Source of the DNA: Streptomyces sp. A012304
GTDB taxonomy: Bacteria > Actinomycetota > Actinomycetes > Streptomycetales > Streptomycetaceae
Length of the DNA stretch: 64,000 nucleotides
Direction of reading: 5' to 3'
Assembly (NCBI RefSeq): GCF_026008495.1
Contig: NZ_BQUN01000003.1
Span: forward strand, 1-64,000
This document shows, piece by piece, positions 42,601 to 49,325 of the stretch. Both the position numbers and the translations under genes were made by a program. Numbering within the stretch: the stretch's first letter is position 1; each line of letters begins with the position of its first letter. The notes under the pieces were generated by a model. It had not been told where the DNA came from, ran no database searches, and was given only the letters and a program-made list of their open reading frames with translations.

Positions 42601-44751
42601 AACCCCGACACCGGCGTCTTCCTCAACAAGGACAGCCTGTCGCTCAGCCCGGTCCCGAACTCGGTGTCGGCGAACCCCTTCGCCTACGTCGACGACAACC
42701 CGCTGGCCGGCACCGACGAATCGGGCAACTGTTCCTGGTACGACGTGGTGTGCGGCGCGAAGAAGGCCGTCCACAAGGTCAGCCACGCCGTCCGGCACGC
42801 GGCGCACAAGGTCTACCACGCGGTCAAGCACGTGGTCCGCAGGGTCGTCCACGCCGTGAAGCACGCGGCGCACCGCGTCGTGCACCACGTGCGGGACGTC
42901 TACCACGCCACCGTGCGGGTGGTGCGCCGCGTCTACCACTACACGGCACGCCATGTGAGACGCGCGTACCACAGAGTGGTCCACGCGGTGCACTCCGCGT
43001 ACCACAAGGTGTCCCACGCCGTGCACCGCGTGGTGCACACCGTGAAGAAGGCGGCGAAGAAGGTCACGCACGCCGTGAGGAAGGCCGCGCACGCCGTCGC
43101 CCACGCGACGAGGACGGCCTACCACGCCACGGTCAAGGCGGCGAAGGCGACGGCGACGTTCGTCAAGCACCACGCCGCCGCGATCACCTCCTTCGTGGTC
43201 TCCACCGCGGTCTTCGCGGGCTGCGAGGCCCTGACCGCGGGCGTCGGCTCCATCGGCTGCGCGGCCGCCGCGGGCGCGGTCGGCTCGCTCGTCGAGCAGG
43301 GCTTCGCCTGCGCCAAGAACGGCGGCGACGACTGCGACGTGTCCGCCTTCGCGGGCGCCGCGGTGACCGGCGCCCTCGCCGGAGCGGCCGGCGGCGCCCT
43401 CGGCAAGATCGGCGGCAAGCTGCTCGCCAAGGCGGCGCCCAAGGCGATGAAGGTCGTCGGCGGGCTGTTCGGCAAGGGCGCGGCGGAGGCCGAGGAGACG
43501 GCGGCCACGGACGCGACGGAGGCGGCCGCCGCGCGGGCGGAGTCGGAGGGCGCGGGGTCGAGATCCCAGTCCCACTCGGACGACGCGGGCGGCGACCCGG
43601 GCTGCCCGACGCCGCACAGCTTCACCGGGGCGACCCGGGTGCTGCTGGCCGACGGCACCGCCAAGCCCATCGACCGCGTCAAGGTCGGCGACACGGTCGC
43701 CGACTCGGTGCCGGGCACCCGGAAGGTGGAGGCACACCAGGTCACCGCGGTGATCGTGACCCGGACCGACCACGACTTCGTCGACCTCGCCATCAAGAGG
43801 ACGGCCGCGTCGGTGGCCCGCCAGGCCGTCCGCAAGGCGGCGTTCGGGCTGGCGGCCTCGGCCGCGGTCCTGGGCGCCCTGGCGGCGGGCGGCCACCCGG
43901 GCACCGACGACGGCACCCGGACCGTCCCGGCGGCGGCGGTGACGGCGGCGACGACCGCCCCGGCCCCCCACCCGACGTCCCCGGCCACCCACCCGACCGA
44001 CACGGCGGCCGCCCACCCCACGGACCCGGCCGCCCACCTGACGACGACGTTCCACCACCCCTTCTACGACGAGACCCGGTCGGCCTTCGTCGACGCCAAG
44101 GACCTGCGGCCCGGCGACGTCCTCCAGACGCCGTCCGGCACGGCCGAGGTCACCGGCGTCCGCCTCTACCAGGCGCACACCACCACCTACGACCTCACCA
44201 TCGGCACCCTCCACACCTACTACGTGGAAGCCGGCGGCACGCCGGTCCTGGTCCACAACACCGACGTCAGCCTGGTGTCGGCGGCGGCCTGCCCGACCGG
44301 CGGCAGCAAGACCCCGCAGCAACTCGGCGACGACGCGCAGGCGCTGCACGACGCCAACATCTCCAAGCTCCAGAACCCGCCCACCAACGGCAACAAGCTG
44401 GCCGACCAGGGCACCACGGTGGCCACCGGCGAACTCGGCGGCGAGCTGGTGTACTCCACCAACAACAACCGCGCCTCCGTGGCCCTGAAGGCCCTGGCCA
44501 AGGCGATGGGATACCGGCGGATCTCCGGCGTCGACTACATCACCCGGGGACCACAGGGACAGGGCCTGCAGACCGACGCCGAGCAGATCCTCTTCAACGC
44601 GATCGAGGACGGAACGCTGGAGGGCGAGGGCACCGTCGTCGCCTCCCGGCCGGCCTGCGGACCCGACCGGCAGAACTGCGCGGCGAGAGCCGACGACTTC
44701 CCCGGTGTGCAACTCTTCGAGCAGTCCCGCGTGGCCCCGTGGGACCGATGA
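33634..44751 (+). CDS. secreted Rhs/YD-repeat polymorphic toxin with HINT and deaminase-like C-terminus
   Basis: A 3,705-residue protein. Arg-rich signal peptide (about 1-47); DNRLRE-like region (about 379-547); Ig-like segment (about 550-655). The YD-repeat shell starts near residue 696 (DRDYNSRDPRWTGAFGAGWSS). Three LamG-like domains interrupt it (about 909-1132, 1196-1420, 1950-2163). The Rhs core ends near 2990 (ASRWYNPDTGVFLNKDSL). A His/Lys/Ala/Val-rich repeat (about 3040-3180) and a Gly/Ala hydrophobic stretch follow. The HINT domain runs from Cys3324 to His3541-Asn3542 (VLVHN). The 163-residue tip has Asp3648-Ala-Glu3650 and Cys3675-x6-Cys3682, a deaminase-like zinc pattern. HINT probably cuts the toxin free. 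The gene after it likely encodes immunity. GTG start behind GGAG. Confidence 0.92.
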   Translation: MLRIRPLSRRRRPGGARRHRRALRAVAALVLTTLALMLTTDQAMAEGLELGSVELPSLSLASLASWFTDPQWGKLPHQRSGTAAGHRHQVPAAATDAHRGVGRAPGKGKGELPAYQAHKPATPQGRSAGAAGYNAKTSKRSATKSTRTETVYDNADGSVTRRISQTPVNYQVGKGRWAPIDVDVRAGPDGRWHEEANNLTVDFAARATDPALASLATDTKHRVAYALKGAAPVTGTADGSTVTYGQVLPATDLKLRPTATGVKESVVLDSADAGTSWTFPLTLQGLTPVQDPGTGWIDLIDASGKSVERIPPAYAYDSRVDPRSGDPATTHAVTTELVRDGDGYALRLTLDSAWLHDSHRVFPVTVDPTVSDGWTTTYAESGAPGDHSYEQTIKVGSYDSGTHSANSFVNHWDTAWDGSGATVTAATLHLFDTWASTCQAPERFDVALVTSAWTPEGVTAYPGPSKGSSIGNATPSVPNACANTGGDRSVGDWVSVPLSTSAIQGWFDGTTADHGLAVYAATTDALHWKQFGSFNDPGKGPWIEVTYTGNTAPQLYEQFPADNAVVNTTTPEFTAWAGGANSTSGSANQYLFRVYDAAGTKVADSGLVSTGDWTVPAGDLAWGKNYSWTVQAYDSATNLYSPADPYELSVQVPEAVITSGLSQNSSDHGFDASIGNYTTSDTDASVSTVGPSLDVDRDYNSRDPRWTGAFGAGWSSIFDARATEQYTASGAVADVQVTYPDGSQAGYGRNSDGTFTPGSGRFATFKAVTGGYTLTDKDDTLYAFTQSLGSGGYGLTSVTDADGRALTLTWTSGHITKMTSAVSGRSLTLTWSTPTGALAAHVATVVTDPVTPGDTTTAQTWTYGYTGDQLTKVCSPLSTTKCTTYGYTSGSGYRNAALDLDPHTFWPLSETTGTTAKDAVLANEGTTNATYENVTLGQTGPLTGSAAKAAGFNGTSSDIALPKNLGNDTDSGAISLWFKTSAGPGVLYSYASQPIGSGQAAGFYTPSVYVGTDGKLNAEFWYSGGVNPIVSAASVADGRWHHVVLSAAGNSQTLYLDNTKVGSRTGTVSIKSATAFGKNQSFNYLGTGFLGGAWPDQPHPSTTDGTGYATWFNGSIADVAWYARPLVAADVNALYTYGTHGSSLLNSVKRPSGKTYAAMTYDTDTTALTQLTDENGGTWTLGAPTVAGSSDTYRGAVLGGAPSEYFRLGEAAGASAALDEVRGGNGTYSAVTLGATGPFSDHKAAGFDGSTSSLALPSGSIPGSGAQSASLWFKTTTANGVLLGASKDPLSAGTTASGYTPVLYVGSSGKLHGEFYFSGGSTKPLVSAAAVTDGAWHHVVLATSATSQSLYLDGTLVGTQTGTAAMTGQTYTYVGAGFNGGNWPDEGHTSSTSNTGYATWFKGSIAEVALFRSQLSAGDVAEQDEAAKNSTGLLPVETVKVTSPTTSTLTYTYDVTNGNRALTETDGLGNRTSFGYDTAGFEHTVTDPNGAMTITGHDVRGNVVSSTSCQDQAANKCDTEYYTYYPDDTTDRLTTADPRNDQLLTERDGRSASATDTTYLTSYTYDTAGNQTAITGPAVPGFPNGRTTTTVYSDGTSAYPSADGGVVPKGLPVRTISPGGAVNQVSYFKNGDVASTTDAIGLVTSYTYDGLGQVRTQKVVSDTYPAGLTTSYTYDAAGQVTEEHDPQLTDRVTGATHAAVTTSVYDDDGDVTSQTVADASGGDHARTQNWTYDAYDRVLTESDANAAEGASNGNTTTYTYDTSGNKTKEVTSAGTETRYTYDDNGNLLTQGLMYTGDPVNPQTATLLTESSRAYDPAGRLASVTDAMGNTTAYTYTDDGLTATVKRTSSDGTSTYVLESDVYDAAGNLVQSTTDNGETVTKYTVDAASRTTSTELDPTGVDRVTTVSYTPDDQVASENDHDASGYDRTTTNSYDDMGNLIGETLYGDASGHPAGWWKLNQTSGRSVTDSSGTGNTATAGAGVTWADDAAKFAGSTTGTGDVIATNGPVLDTTASYTVSAWVNLTDASTFRTFVAQGGTNRASFYLQYSKTDNAFRFHAASSDTTSPSAFSDATASTAAPLGTWTHLVGVFDASNGSMKLYVNGAQAGSATNTSPWTGTGPLSIGGTRTAGGTTSDVVAGSVGDVQVYQRALSATEVNSLYGKGRTGGTVGSSDARTTTYTYDQRGLPTSMTDAEHHTTDYAYDEAGNLAVTTAPAVQAEPDGTTAATVRPVTTSGFNTFGEAVEEEDPDGLVTTTVYDAEGDKVSETLPSYTPAGASTPDAGTTVWTYDSEGNQTSVTTPGGRTTSYLYDQMGNIAQITAPDGSKTHAVYDPDGEQTSATDATGAQAQATYDYLGRQVTATTLERYPSTKTLTTRTSYAVTTGNPYGAHASSVTTPGGVTTSYGYDRAGELTSVTDGAGNTTRYTYDFQGNQQKTILADNTWTQTDYDADGDPVATRGYDANNTQLWSTSQSYDGVGNLVAATDARGHTSRFTYDAAGTITQEIQPVDASTSITTSFGYDAAGNRTRFTDGRGNSWRYAYTPWGQQEKIIEPTTDQHTSAADSTTTFSYDADGQMTTATLPGGVTTTMTYDALGRLTSMSGTGAEAATARRGFTYDADGRVLSADTDEAGVTGAVDHQDATHDAFTYDDRGDLLTTSGSAGTSSFAYDDDGAVTSRTDAAGTTTYGYDTAGRLASLQDPATGTRLTYTYDQLNDLKSVKYGSTGQTRTFTYNSEHELTNDVLVQGASTVASFAYGYDANGNLTSKTTTGVSGASANTYSYDWADRLTSWNDGTKTTTYAYDASGNRVRNGADVYTYDARDELTSDGTHTYSYSARGTMTQESSTAGGTVAYRTDAFGGQIVAGEQSYTLDATGRNITDRQAGGATRTFAYSGAGNTIASDGDDTYTYDPAGGLVGVKDSGGTGVLALTDQHADVVGSFTSGATTLAGSASYDPLGKVVSPTDTVTGHLGFQSGWTEPGTGDVGTASRWYNPDTGVFLNKDSLSLSPVPNSVSANPFAYVDDNPLAGTDESGNCSWYDVVCGAKKAVHKVSHAVRHAAHKVYHAVKHVVRRVVHAVKHAAHRVVHHVRDVYHATVRVVRRVYHYTARHVRRAYHRVVHAVHSAYHKVSHAVHRVVHTVKKAAKKVTHAVRKAAHAVAHATRTAYHATVKAAKATATFVKHHAAAITSFVVSTAVFAGCEALTAGVGSIGCAAAAGAVGSLVEQGFACAKNGGDDCDVSAFAGAAVTGALAGAAGGALGKIGGKLLAKAAPKAMKVVGGLFGKGAAEAEETAATDATEAAAARAESEGAGSRSQSHSDDAGGDPGCPTPHSFTGATRVLLADGTAKPIDRVKVGDTVADSVPGTRKVEAHQVTAVIVTRTDHDFVDLAIKRTAASVARQAVRKAAFGLAASAAVLGALAAGGHPGTDDGTRTVPAAAVTAATTAPAPHPTSPATHPTDTAAAHPTDPAAHLTTTFHHPFYDETRSAFVDAKDLRPGDVLQTPSGTAEVTGVRLYQAHTTTYDLTIGTLHTYYVEAGGTPVLVHNTDVSLVSAAACPTGGSKTPQQLGDDAQALHDANISKLQNPPTNGNKLADQGTTVATGELGGELVYSTNNNRASVALKALAKAMGYRRISGVDYITRGPQGQGLQTDAEQILFNAIEDGTLEGEGTVVASRPACGPDRQNCAARADDFPGVQLFEQSRVAPWDR

Positions 44752-44787
44752 CGACACGAACGGCTCCGGCGAGGCGGGACGGGTGAC

Positions 44788-45267
44788 ATGACTCTGTGGG
44801 ACGTGCGGGCGGGCGACTGGGACGAGGTCCTCGAAGAGATCGGCCCGCGGGCGCGCGGCGAGGTCTGTCTGGAGGTGCTGAGAGGCTCCCTCGGGTTCTT
44901 CCGGCCCTCGTTCGACGAGGTGTTCGCCGAGGAGACCGTCCGATCCGTGCGCTCGGTGCTCGCCGCGGCCCGCCCGGAGGGCCTGGACCGCGCCGAGGCG
45001 GACGAGATCTCGGGCCGCCTGTACGCCCTGGCGGAGACCGACCCGGCCATCGGGACCCCGTCACTGGTGGCCGCGCTGTCGCTGTTCCACGACTGCGCGG
45101 CCACCGAGTTCGACACGGACTCCGTCCTGGAGATCCTCTCCGCCTGCTACGAGGCCGTCCTCCACACCGAAGGCCTCCCGCAGGAGGTCCTCGACTCCGA
45201 ACGGGACAGCGAGAACTGCGCCCGTTTCGTCGACTTCCAGTGGGAGGTGATCACACGCTTCGCGTGA
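44788..45267 (+). CDS. candidate immunity protein for the Rhs toxin
   Basis: A 159-residue, strongly acidic, mostly helical cytosolic protein (MTLWDVRAGDWDEVLEEIG ... FVDFQWEVITRFA). It starts 36 bases after the rhs stop on the same strand, the standard position for an immunity gene, and shares its transcript. Acidic charge fits binding to a nucleic-acid-acting toxin. I do not recognise a named immunity family (it is not obviously SUKH). Its function is inferred from position alone. Confidence 0.65.
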   Translation: MTLWDVRAGDWDEVLEEIGPRARGEVCLEVLRGSLGFFRPSFDEVFAEETVRSVRSVLAAARPEGLDRAEADEISGRLYALAETDPAIGTPSLVAALSLFHDCAATEFDTDSVLEILSACYEAVLHTEGLPQEVLDSERDSENCARFVDFQWEVITRFA

Positions 45268-45273
45268 CCGGCG

Positions 45274-45663
45274 TCAGCGCCCGTACGGATACCCCTGCTG
45301 ATACGGATACGGCTGCCCGGCGGCCCCGTACGCCGCCGGCGCCTTCCTGTCGAACACCGCGAACAGCAGCATCCACGTCGCCACCGCGAGCGACACCAGC
45401 ACGGCGACACCGAGGAACGGATCCCCCTCCCCGTCGGCCGTGATCAGCGCCCACGGCAGGGTCAGCACCTCGTACAGGGCGAACGCCGCGAAGGCAGCCC
45501 AGTCCGAGGAGTGCCCGCGCCGGATCGCCACGTACAGGAACGGCACCCACACCAGCAGACCCAGCGAACACCACCCCAGGGCCGCCCAGGCCGCACGCTG
45601 GAACCAGCCCGCCTCCAGCCGTCTGTGCGGCCCCGTCGCCATACCCGTCGTCCCCATGCTCAT
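45274..45663 (-). CDS. small four-helix-type membrane protein
   Basis: A 129-residue protein of unknown function. Hydrophobic segments lie at about residues 22-48 (AAWAALGWCSLGLLVWVPFLYVAI), 54-75 (WAAFAAFALYEVLTLPWALI) and 83-103 (FLGVAVLVSLAVATWMLLFAVF). The C-terminal tail is Tyr/Pro/Gln-rich (PYPYQQGYPYGR). ATG 45663 is behind GGGGGCGGGAC; 45657 is possible. It converges with the immunity gene, leaving only six bases between their stops. Confidence 0.7.
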   Translation of the reverse strand: MSMGTTGMATGPHRRLEAGWFQRAAWAALGWCSLGLLVWVPFLYVAIRRGHSSDWAAFAAFALYEVLTLPWALITADGEGDPFLGVAVLVSLAVATWMLLFAVFDRKAPAAYGAAGQPYPYQQGYPYGR

Positions 45664-45858
45664 GTCCCGCCCCCAGTCGCGCAGAGGGCAAGAGCAGGGC
45701 ACGTCCCGCCCATGCCGGATCCCTCTTTCTTTACTGGGACATGAGCGAATCTTGTGGCTATGCGAGGCCTGCTTTTCCCGATCCCGGAACCGCCCCGGGA
45801 TAGCGTGCGATCCGCTTCGAGCGACGAACGCACGGACCAACGAACAGGCGGGGTGGAG

Positions 45859-46686
45859 ATGGCTCAGCACCGGCAGTCCAGGAAACGCAGATACCTCACA
45901 TGGGCGGTGGCCGGCGCGGCCGTCGTCGCCGGAGGAGGCATCGCCGCCCAGCAGTCCCTCGCGGCCACCACCTGGCCCGCCCAGAAGACCTACACCGGCC
46001 GCGCCTTCGACACCTGCGCCGCGCCCTCCCTGGCCGCCATGAAGGCCTGGCACACCGGCTACTACGGCGCCGCCGCCGTCTACGTCGGCGGCAGGAACCG
46101 CGGCTGCGCCCAGCCCAACCTGACCGCCTCCTGGGTCAAGTCGGTCACGTCCGTCGGCTGGAAGCTCATCCCGATCTACGTCGGCGCCCAGCCGCCCTGC
46201 CAGACCGGCTCCAACCCCGAGAAGCTCACCGCCACCACGGCCGCCTCCCTCGGCGCGACCGACGCCACCGACGCCGTCGCCAAGGCCTCCGCGCTCGGCA
46301 TGAAGGCCGGCAGCCCCGTCTACCTCGACATGGAGCCGTACGACATCACGAACAAGGCGTGCAACGACGCCGTGCTGACGTACGTCCGCTCCTTCACCAA
46401 GACGCTGCGCGCCAAGGTCTACCGGGCGGGCTACTACGGCTTCACCAGCTCCAGCGCCAAGGCCGTCGCCACCGCGACGGACAGGACGGACCTCCCCGGC
46501 AACCTCTGGTACGCGCTGTGGGACAAGCAGGACACCACCACCGCCGACTGGCCGTGGGGCGCCACCCAGTACACCGACCACAGCCGCGGCCACCAGTACC
46601 TGGTCAACAGCAAGGAGTCCCGCGGCGGTTACACGATCACCGTGGACCGCGACGCCTGGGACGCGCCGGTCGCCATCGTCGGCTGA
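45859..46686 (+). CDS. secreted DUF1906 (glycoside-hydrolase-like) protein
   Basis: A 275-residue exported protein. The signal peptide is basic (RQSRKRRY) followed by LTWAVAGAAVVAGGGIAAQQSLAA. The mature chain shows the DUF1906 TIM-barrel pattern: GRAFDTCAAPSLAAMKAWHTGYYGAAAVYVGG, WKLIPIYVGAQ, GSPVYLDMEPYD (with acidic residues where GH25-like lysozymes have theirs), YRAGYYGFTS and LWYALWDKQDT. The family is thought to act on cell-wall or glycan material, but activity is not proven. ATG 45859 is preferred over longer frames because it directly precedes the signal peptide. Confidence 0.85.
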   Translation: MAQHRQSRKRRYLTWAVAGAAVVAGGGIAAQQSLAATTWPAQKTYTGRAFDTCAAPSLAAMKAWHTGYYGAAAVYVGGRNRGCAQPNLTASWVKSVTSVGWKLIPIYVGAQPPCQTGSNPEKLTATTAASLGATDATDAVAKASALGMKAGSPVYLDMEPYDITNKACNDAVLTYVRSFTKTLRAKVYRAGYYGFTSSSAKAVATATDRTDLPGNLWYALWDKQDTTTADWPWGATQYTDHSRGHQYLVNSKESRGGYTITVDRDAWDAPVAIVG

Positions 46687-46728
46687 CGCCCGAGCGGATC
46701 CGGCGGGACGAGGGACGGGAGAACAACG

Positions 46729-47346
46729 GTGGCGAGGAAAGTACGACAGATGAGCCGGACGCCCCCCGCGGCGACCGCCCGCGGCGGGCGGCTCACGACC
46801 CTGCGGCGGGCCGCCCTCGCGCGGCTGCGCGCCGTGCGCGGCCGCACCCTCGCCGCCGGCGCCGGCGCCCTCGTGGCCGCCGCGGCGGTGGCCGTGACCG
46901 CCGTGCTGCTGCTCTCCCACGACGACCGCCCGCCGATCCCCGACCCACGCGCGCGTGTCTACGCCGACATCGACGCCTGCCTCCTCACCGGCGACAAGGG
47001 CATCACGGCCGGCACCACCGCGGCCACCGTCTGGCAGGGCATGCGGGACGCCTCCCTGAAGACCCACGCGCGCGTGAGCTACGCGCAGGTCACCGGCGAA
47101 CAGAGCCCCGGCAACGCGCGCCCCTTCCTCAACGGCCTCCTCCAGCGCTCCTGCGACGTCGTCCTGGCCGTCGGCGCGCCCGAGGCCACGGCGGCCGAGG
47201 AGACGGCCCCGCGGTACCGGAAGGTCGACTTCGTCGTCGTCGGCGGGGAACACACGGGGGCGAACCTGAGCGCGGTCGCAGCGGACGACGGTCTGCGCGC
47301 CGGCGTCGCCACCGCCGTCGAACGCGCGGTCGACGAGGGGCGCTGA
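46729..47346 (+). CDS. membrane-anchored BMP-like (periplasmic-binding-fold) protein
   Basis: A 205-residue protein. A basic N-terminus leads into one TM segment (about 40-62, TLAAGAGALVAAAAVAVTAVLLL). The outside portion, VYADIDACLLTGDKGITAGTTAATVWQGMRDAS followed by CDVVLAVGAPEATAA and VDFVVVGG, resembles the N-terminal lobe of BMP-family substrate-binding proteins. Only one lobe is present, so ligand transport is doubtful; it may be a sensor or surface protein. GTG 46729 and ATG 46750 are both plausible starts, the latter having GAGGAAAG upstream. Confidence 0.6.
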   Translation: MARKVRQMSRTPPAATARGGRLTTLRRAALARLRAVRGRTLAAGAGALVAAAAVAVTAVLLLSHDDRPPIPDPRARVYADIDACLLTGDKGITAGTTAATVWQGMRDASLKTHARVSYAQVTGEQSPGNARPFLNGLLQRSCDVVLAVGAPEATAAEETAPRYRKVDFVVVGGEHTGANLSAVAADDGLRAGVATAVERAVDEGR

Positions 47347-47480
47347 GCGGGCCGGGCGCGGCGGTGCCGCAACTCCCGGTGAATCGTTGGTCGAATGGGT
47401 TGGCCACAGCCGTACCACTGCCTACCATCGATCACCGCAAGACTTTGTGCACCGTCGCACAATCTCCTCGGGAGGCTTCC

Positions 47481-48125
47481 TTGCACCGCCGCCGTCGCAC
47501 CGCGCTCCTGCTGTCCGCCGCGATCATGGCGGCTCCCCTCCTCACTGCCTGCGGAAACGATGCGCATCCGGGCGCGGCGGCCGTCGTCGGCGGCCAGCGG
47601 ATCACCGTCTCCCAGCTGGAGAACCGGGTGAAGGAGGTGCGCGCGGCCCAGCGCGCCGCCGTCACCGACGACACCCAGTACGCGCAGGCCATCGCCCAGA
47701 CCGGCACCCTCACCCGCGACACCCTGCACGGCATGGTCCTCGACCGGGTGCTGCACCGCGCCGCCGAGGACGCGGGGATCACCGTCACCCGCCGCGAGGT
47801 CCAGGAGATGCGGGGCGGCCTGGAGCAGCAGGCGGGCGGCGCCAAGGGCCTGGAGACGGCCTGGCTCCAGCAGTACGGCATCCCGCCGCAGCGCCTCGAC
47901 GAGAACCTCCGCCTCCAGCTGGAGGCCCAGAAGCTCGCCACGAAGCTCGGCACCGACACCAGCCAGCCGGCCTTCTGGGCGGCCCTGTCCAAGGCGTCCA
48001 CGGACCTCGGCGTCGACCTCAACCCGCGCTACGGCGACTGGGACGTGAAGAAGGTCAGCCGCGTCGACGTCCAGGCACCGTGGGTACGGGACGTCACGAC
48101 GACGGGGACCCGACAGCCGGCCTGA
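47481..48125 (+). CDS. SurA-N-like lipoprotein
   Basis: A 214-residue lipoprotein. The start is TTG at 47481, with GGGAGG five bases upstream. The signal peptide HRRRRTALLLSAAIMAAPLLTAC has a lipobox LTAC. The mature part begins AAAVVGGQRITVSQLENRVKEVRAAQ, the SurA N-terminal chaperone pattern, and includes LVLDRVLHRAAEDAGITVTRREVQEM-like helices. No PPIase (parvulin) domain follows. It is likely an extracytoplasmic folding factor or holdase. MazG follows about 135 bases later. Confidence 0.85.
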   Translation: MHRRRRTALLLSAAIMAAPLLTACGNDAHPGAAAVVGGQRITVSQLENRVKEVRAAQRAAVTDDTQYAQAIAQTGTLTRDTLHGMVLDRVLHRAAEDAGITVTRREVQEMRGGLEQQAGGAKGLETAWLQQYGIPPQRLDENLRLQLEAQKLATKLGTDTSQPAFWAALSKASTDLGVDLNPRYGDWDVKKVSRVDVQAPWVRDVTTTGTRQPA

Positions 48126-48260
48126 TCCGCCGGGGGACCGCCGGCGCCCCACGCACGCGTGGGCACCACAGGGAGCCGCCCCCGAGGCGCGCCCGCCTGT
48201 GGACGGCTGATCGGCAGATTCGCTGATCGTCCTGTCGGTGGCGTGGGTTACGTTCGAAGC

Positions 48261-49238
48261 GTGAACGATGTGACCGCACCCACCGGCTCCGCCCCGGGCC
48301 GAGTCGTCCTGCTCACGACCAGCCACCGCGTCGCCCCCGGCCTGCTGTCCTGGCCCGCCTGGCAGGCCCTGCGCACGGCCGACCGCGTCCTGTGCGCGGA
48401 CGGCGCGCACCCCCAGCTGCCCTACCTGCGCGAGGCGGGGATCGCGGTGCAGGAGTCGTCGCCGACGGCGCGGGACCTGGTCGACGCCTGCGCCGGCGGC
48501 CGCACGGTGGTGGTCGTGGCGACCGGCGAGGGCGAACCGGCGCTCACCGACGGCCTGGCCCGCCTCGCCGGCTCCGGCCGGGTCTCCCTGCCCGACCTGG
48601 AACTGCTGCCCGCCTCCTACGACCTCCCCGGCGCCCGCCTCCTCGACCTCGTCCAGGTCATGGACCGCATCCGCGCCGAATGCCCCTGGTCCTCCCAGCA
48701 GACCCACAAGGGCCTGGCGAAGTACGCGGTGGAGGAGTCGTACGAACTGGTCGAGGCGATCGAGGACGGCGACCACGACGAGCTGCGCGAGGAACTGGGC
48801 GACGTCCTGCTCCAGGTCGTCTTCCACGCGCGGATCGCCGAGGAGCACCAGGAGACCCCGTTCTCCATCGACGACGTGGCGGGCACGATCGTCGCCAAGC
48901 TCATCCACCGCCACCCCCATGTCTTCGGCGACGCCACGGCCACCACGCCCGAGGAGGTGAAGGAGCACTGGCTGCGCACCAAGGCGGTCGAGAAGCGACG
49001 GGAGTCGGTCACGGACGGCGTGCCCCTGCACCAGCCGGGCCTGGCCCTCGCGGCGAAGCTCGCGTCCCGGGCGCGCACGGCGGGCCTGGAGGTGCCCCTG
49101 CCGGCCGCCGAGGGCATCGGCTACGAGCTGCTGGCGCTGGCCGCCCGCGCGGAGGCCGAGGGCGTCGACCCGGAGGCCGCGCTGCGAGCGGCGGCCCGCG
49201 CCTACCGCGACGCGATCCGTGCCGTCGAGGGCGTGTAG
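48261..49238 (+). CDS. mazG: nucleoside triphosphate pyrophosphohydrolase MazG
   Basis: Hydrolyses (d)NTPs to monophosphates and pyrophosphate, a house-cleaning function that also lowers ppGpp-linked stress in some bacteria. The 325-residue chain has an N-terminal remnant of a tetrapyrrole-methylase-like domain (about 1-115) and a MazG core. The core shows the Glu-rich metal site: RIRAECPWSSQQTHKGLAKYAVEESYELVEAIEDGDHDELREELGDVLLQVVFHARIAEE. A second, degenerate helical part follows. TACGTT at 48249-48254 lies six bases before the GTG with no Shine-Dalgarno sequence, so the mRNA is probably leaderless. Confidence 0.92.
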   Translation: MNDVTAPTGSAPGRVVLLTTSHRVAPGLLSWPAWQALRTADRVLCADGAHPQLPYLREAGIAVQESSPTARDLVDACAGGRTVVVVATGEGEPALTDGLARLAGSGRVSLPDLELLPASYDLPGARLLDLVQVMDRIRAECPWSSQQTHKGLAKYAVEESYELVEAIEDGDHDELREELGDVLLQVVFHARIAEEHQETPFSIDDVAGTIVAKLIHRHPHVFGDATATTPEEVKEHWLRTKAVEKRRESVTDGVPLHQPGLALAAKLASRARTAGLEVPLPAAEGIGYELLALAARAEAEGVDPEAALRAAARAYRDAIRAVEGV

Positions 49239-49325
49239 GGCGCACAGGGCGTCGAAGGCACGGAGGGCGCGCAGGGCGCGCAGGGCGTCGAGGGCGGGGA
49301 GGGGCGGTCCGGATACCGTCAGGGG

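Noticed and set aside
35035..44757. Very long open frame antisense to the rhs gene (over 3,000 codons without stop)
   Set aside because: It is an artefact of high GC: its product is low-complexity Gly/Val/Arg with no domains, and the sense frame has clear Rhs, LamG and HINT motifs.
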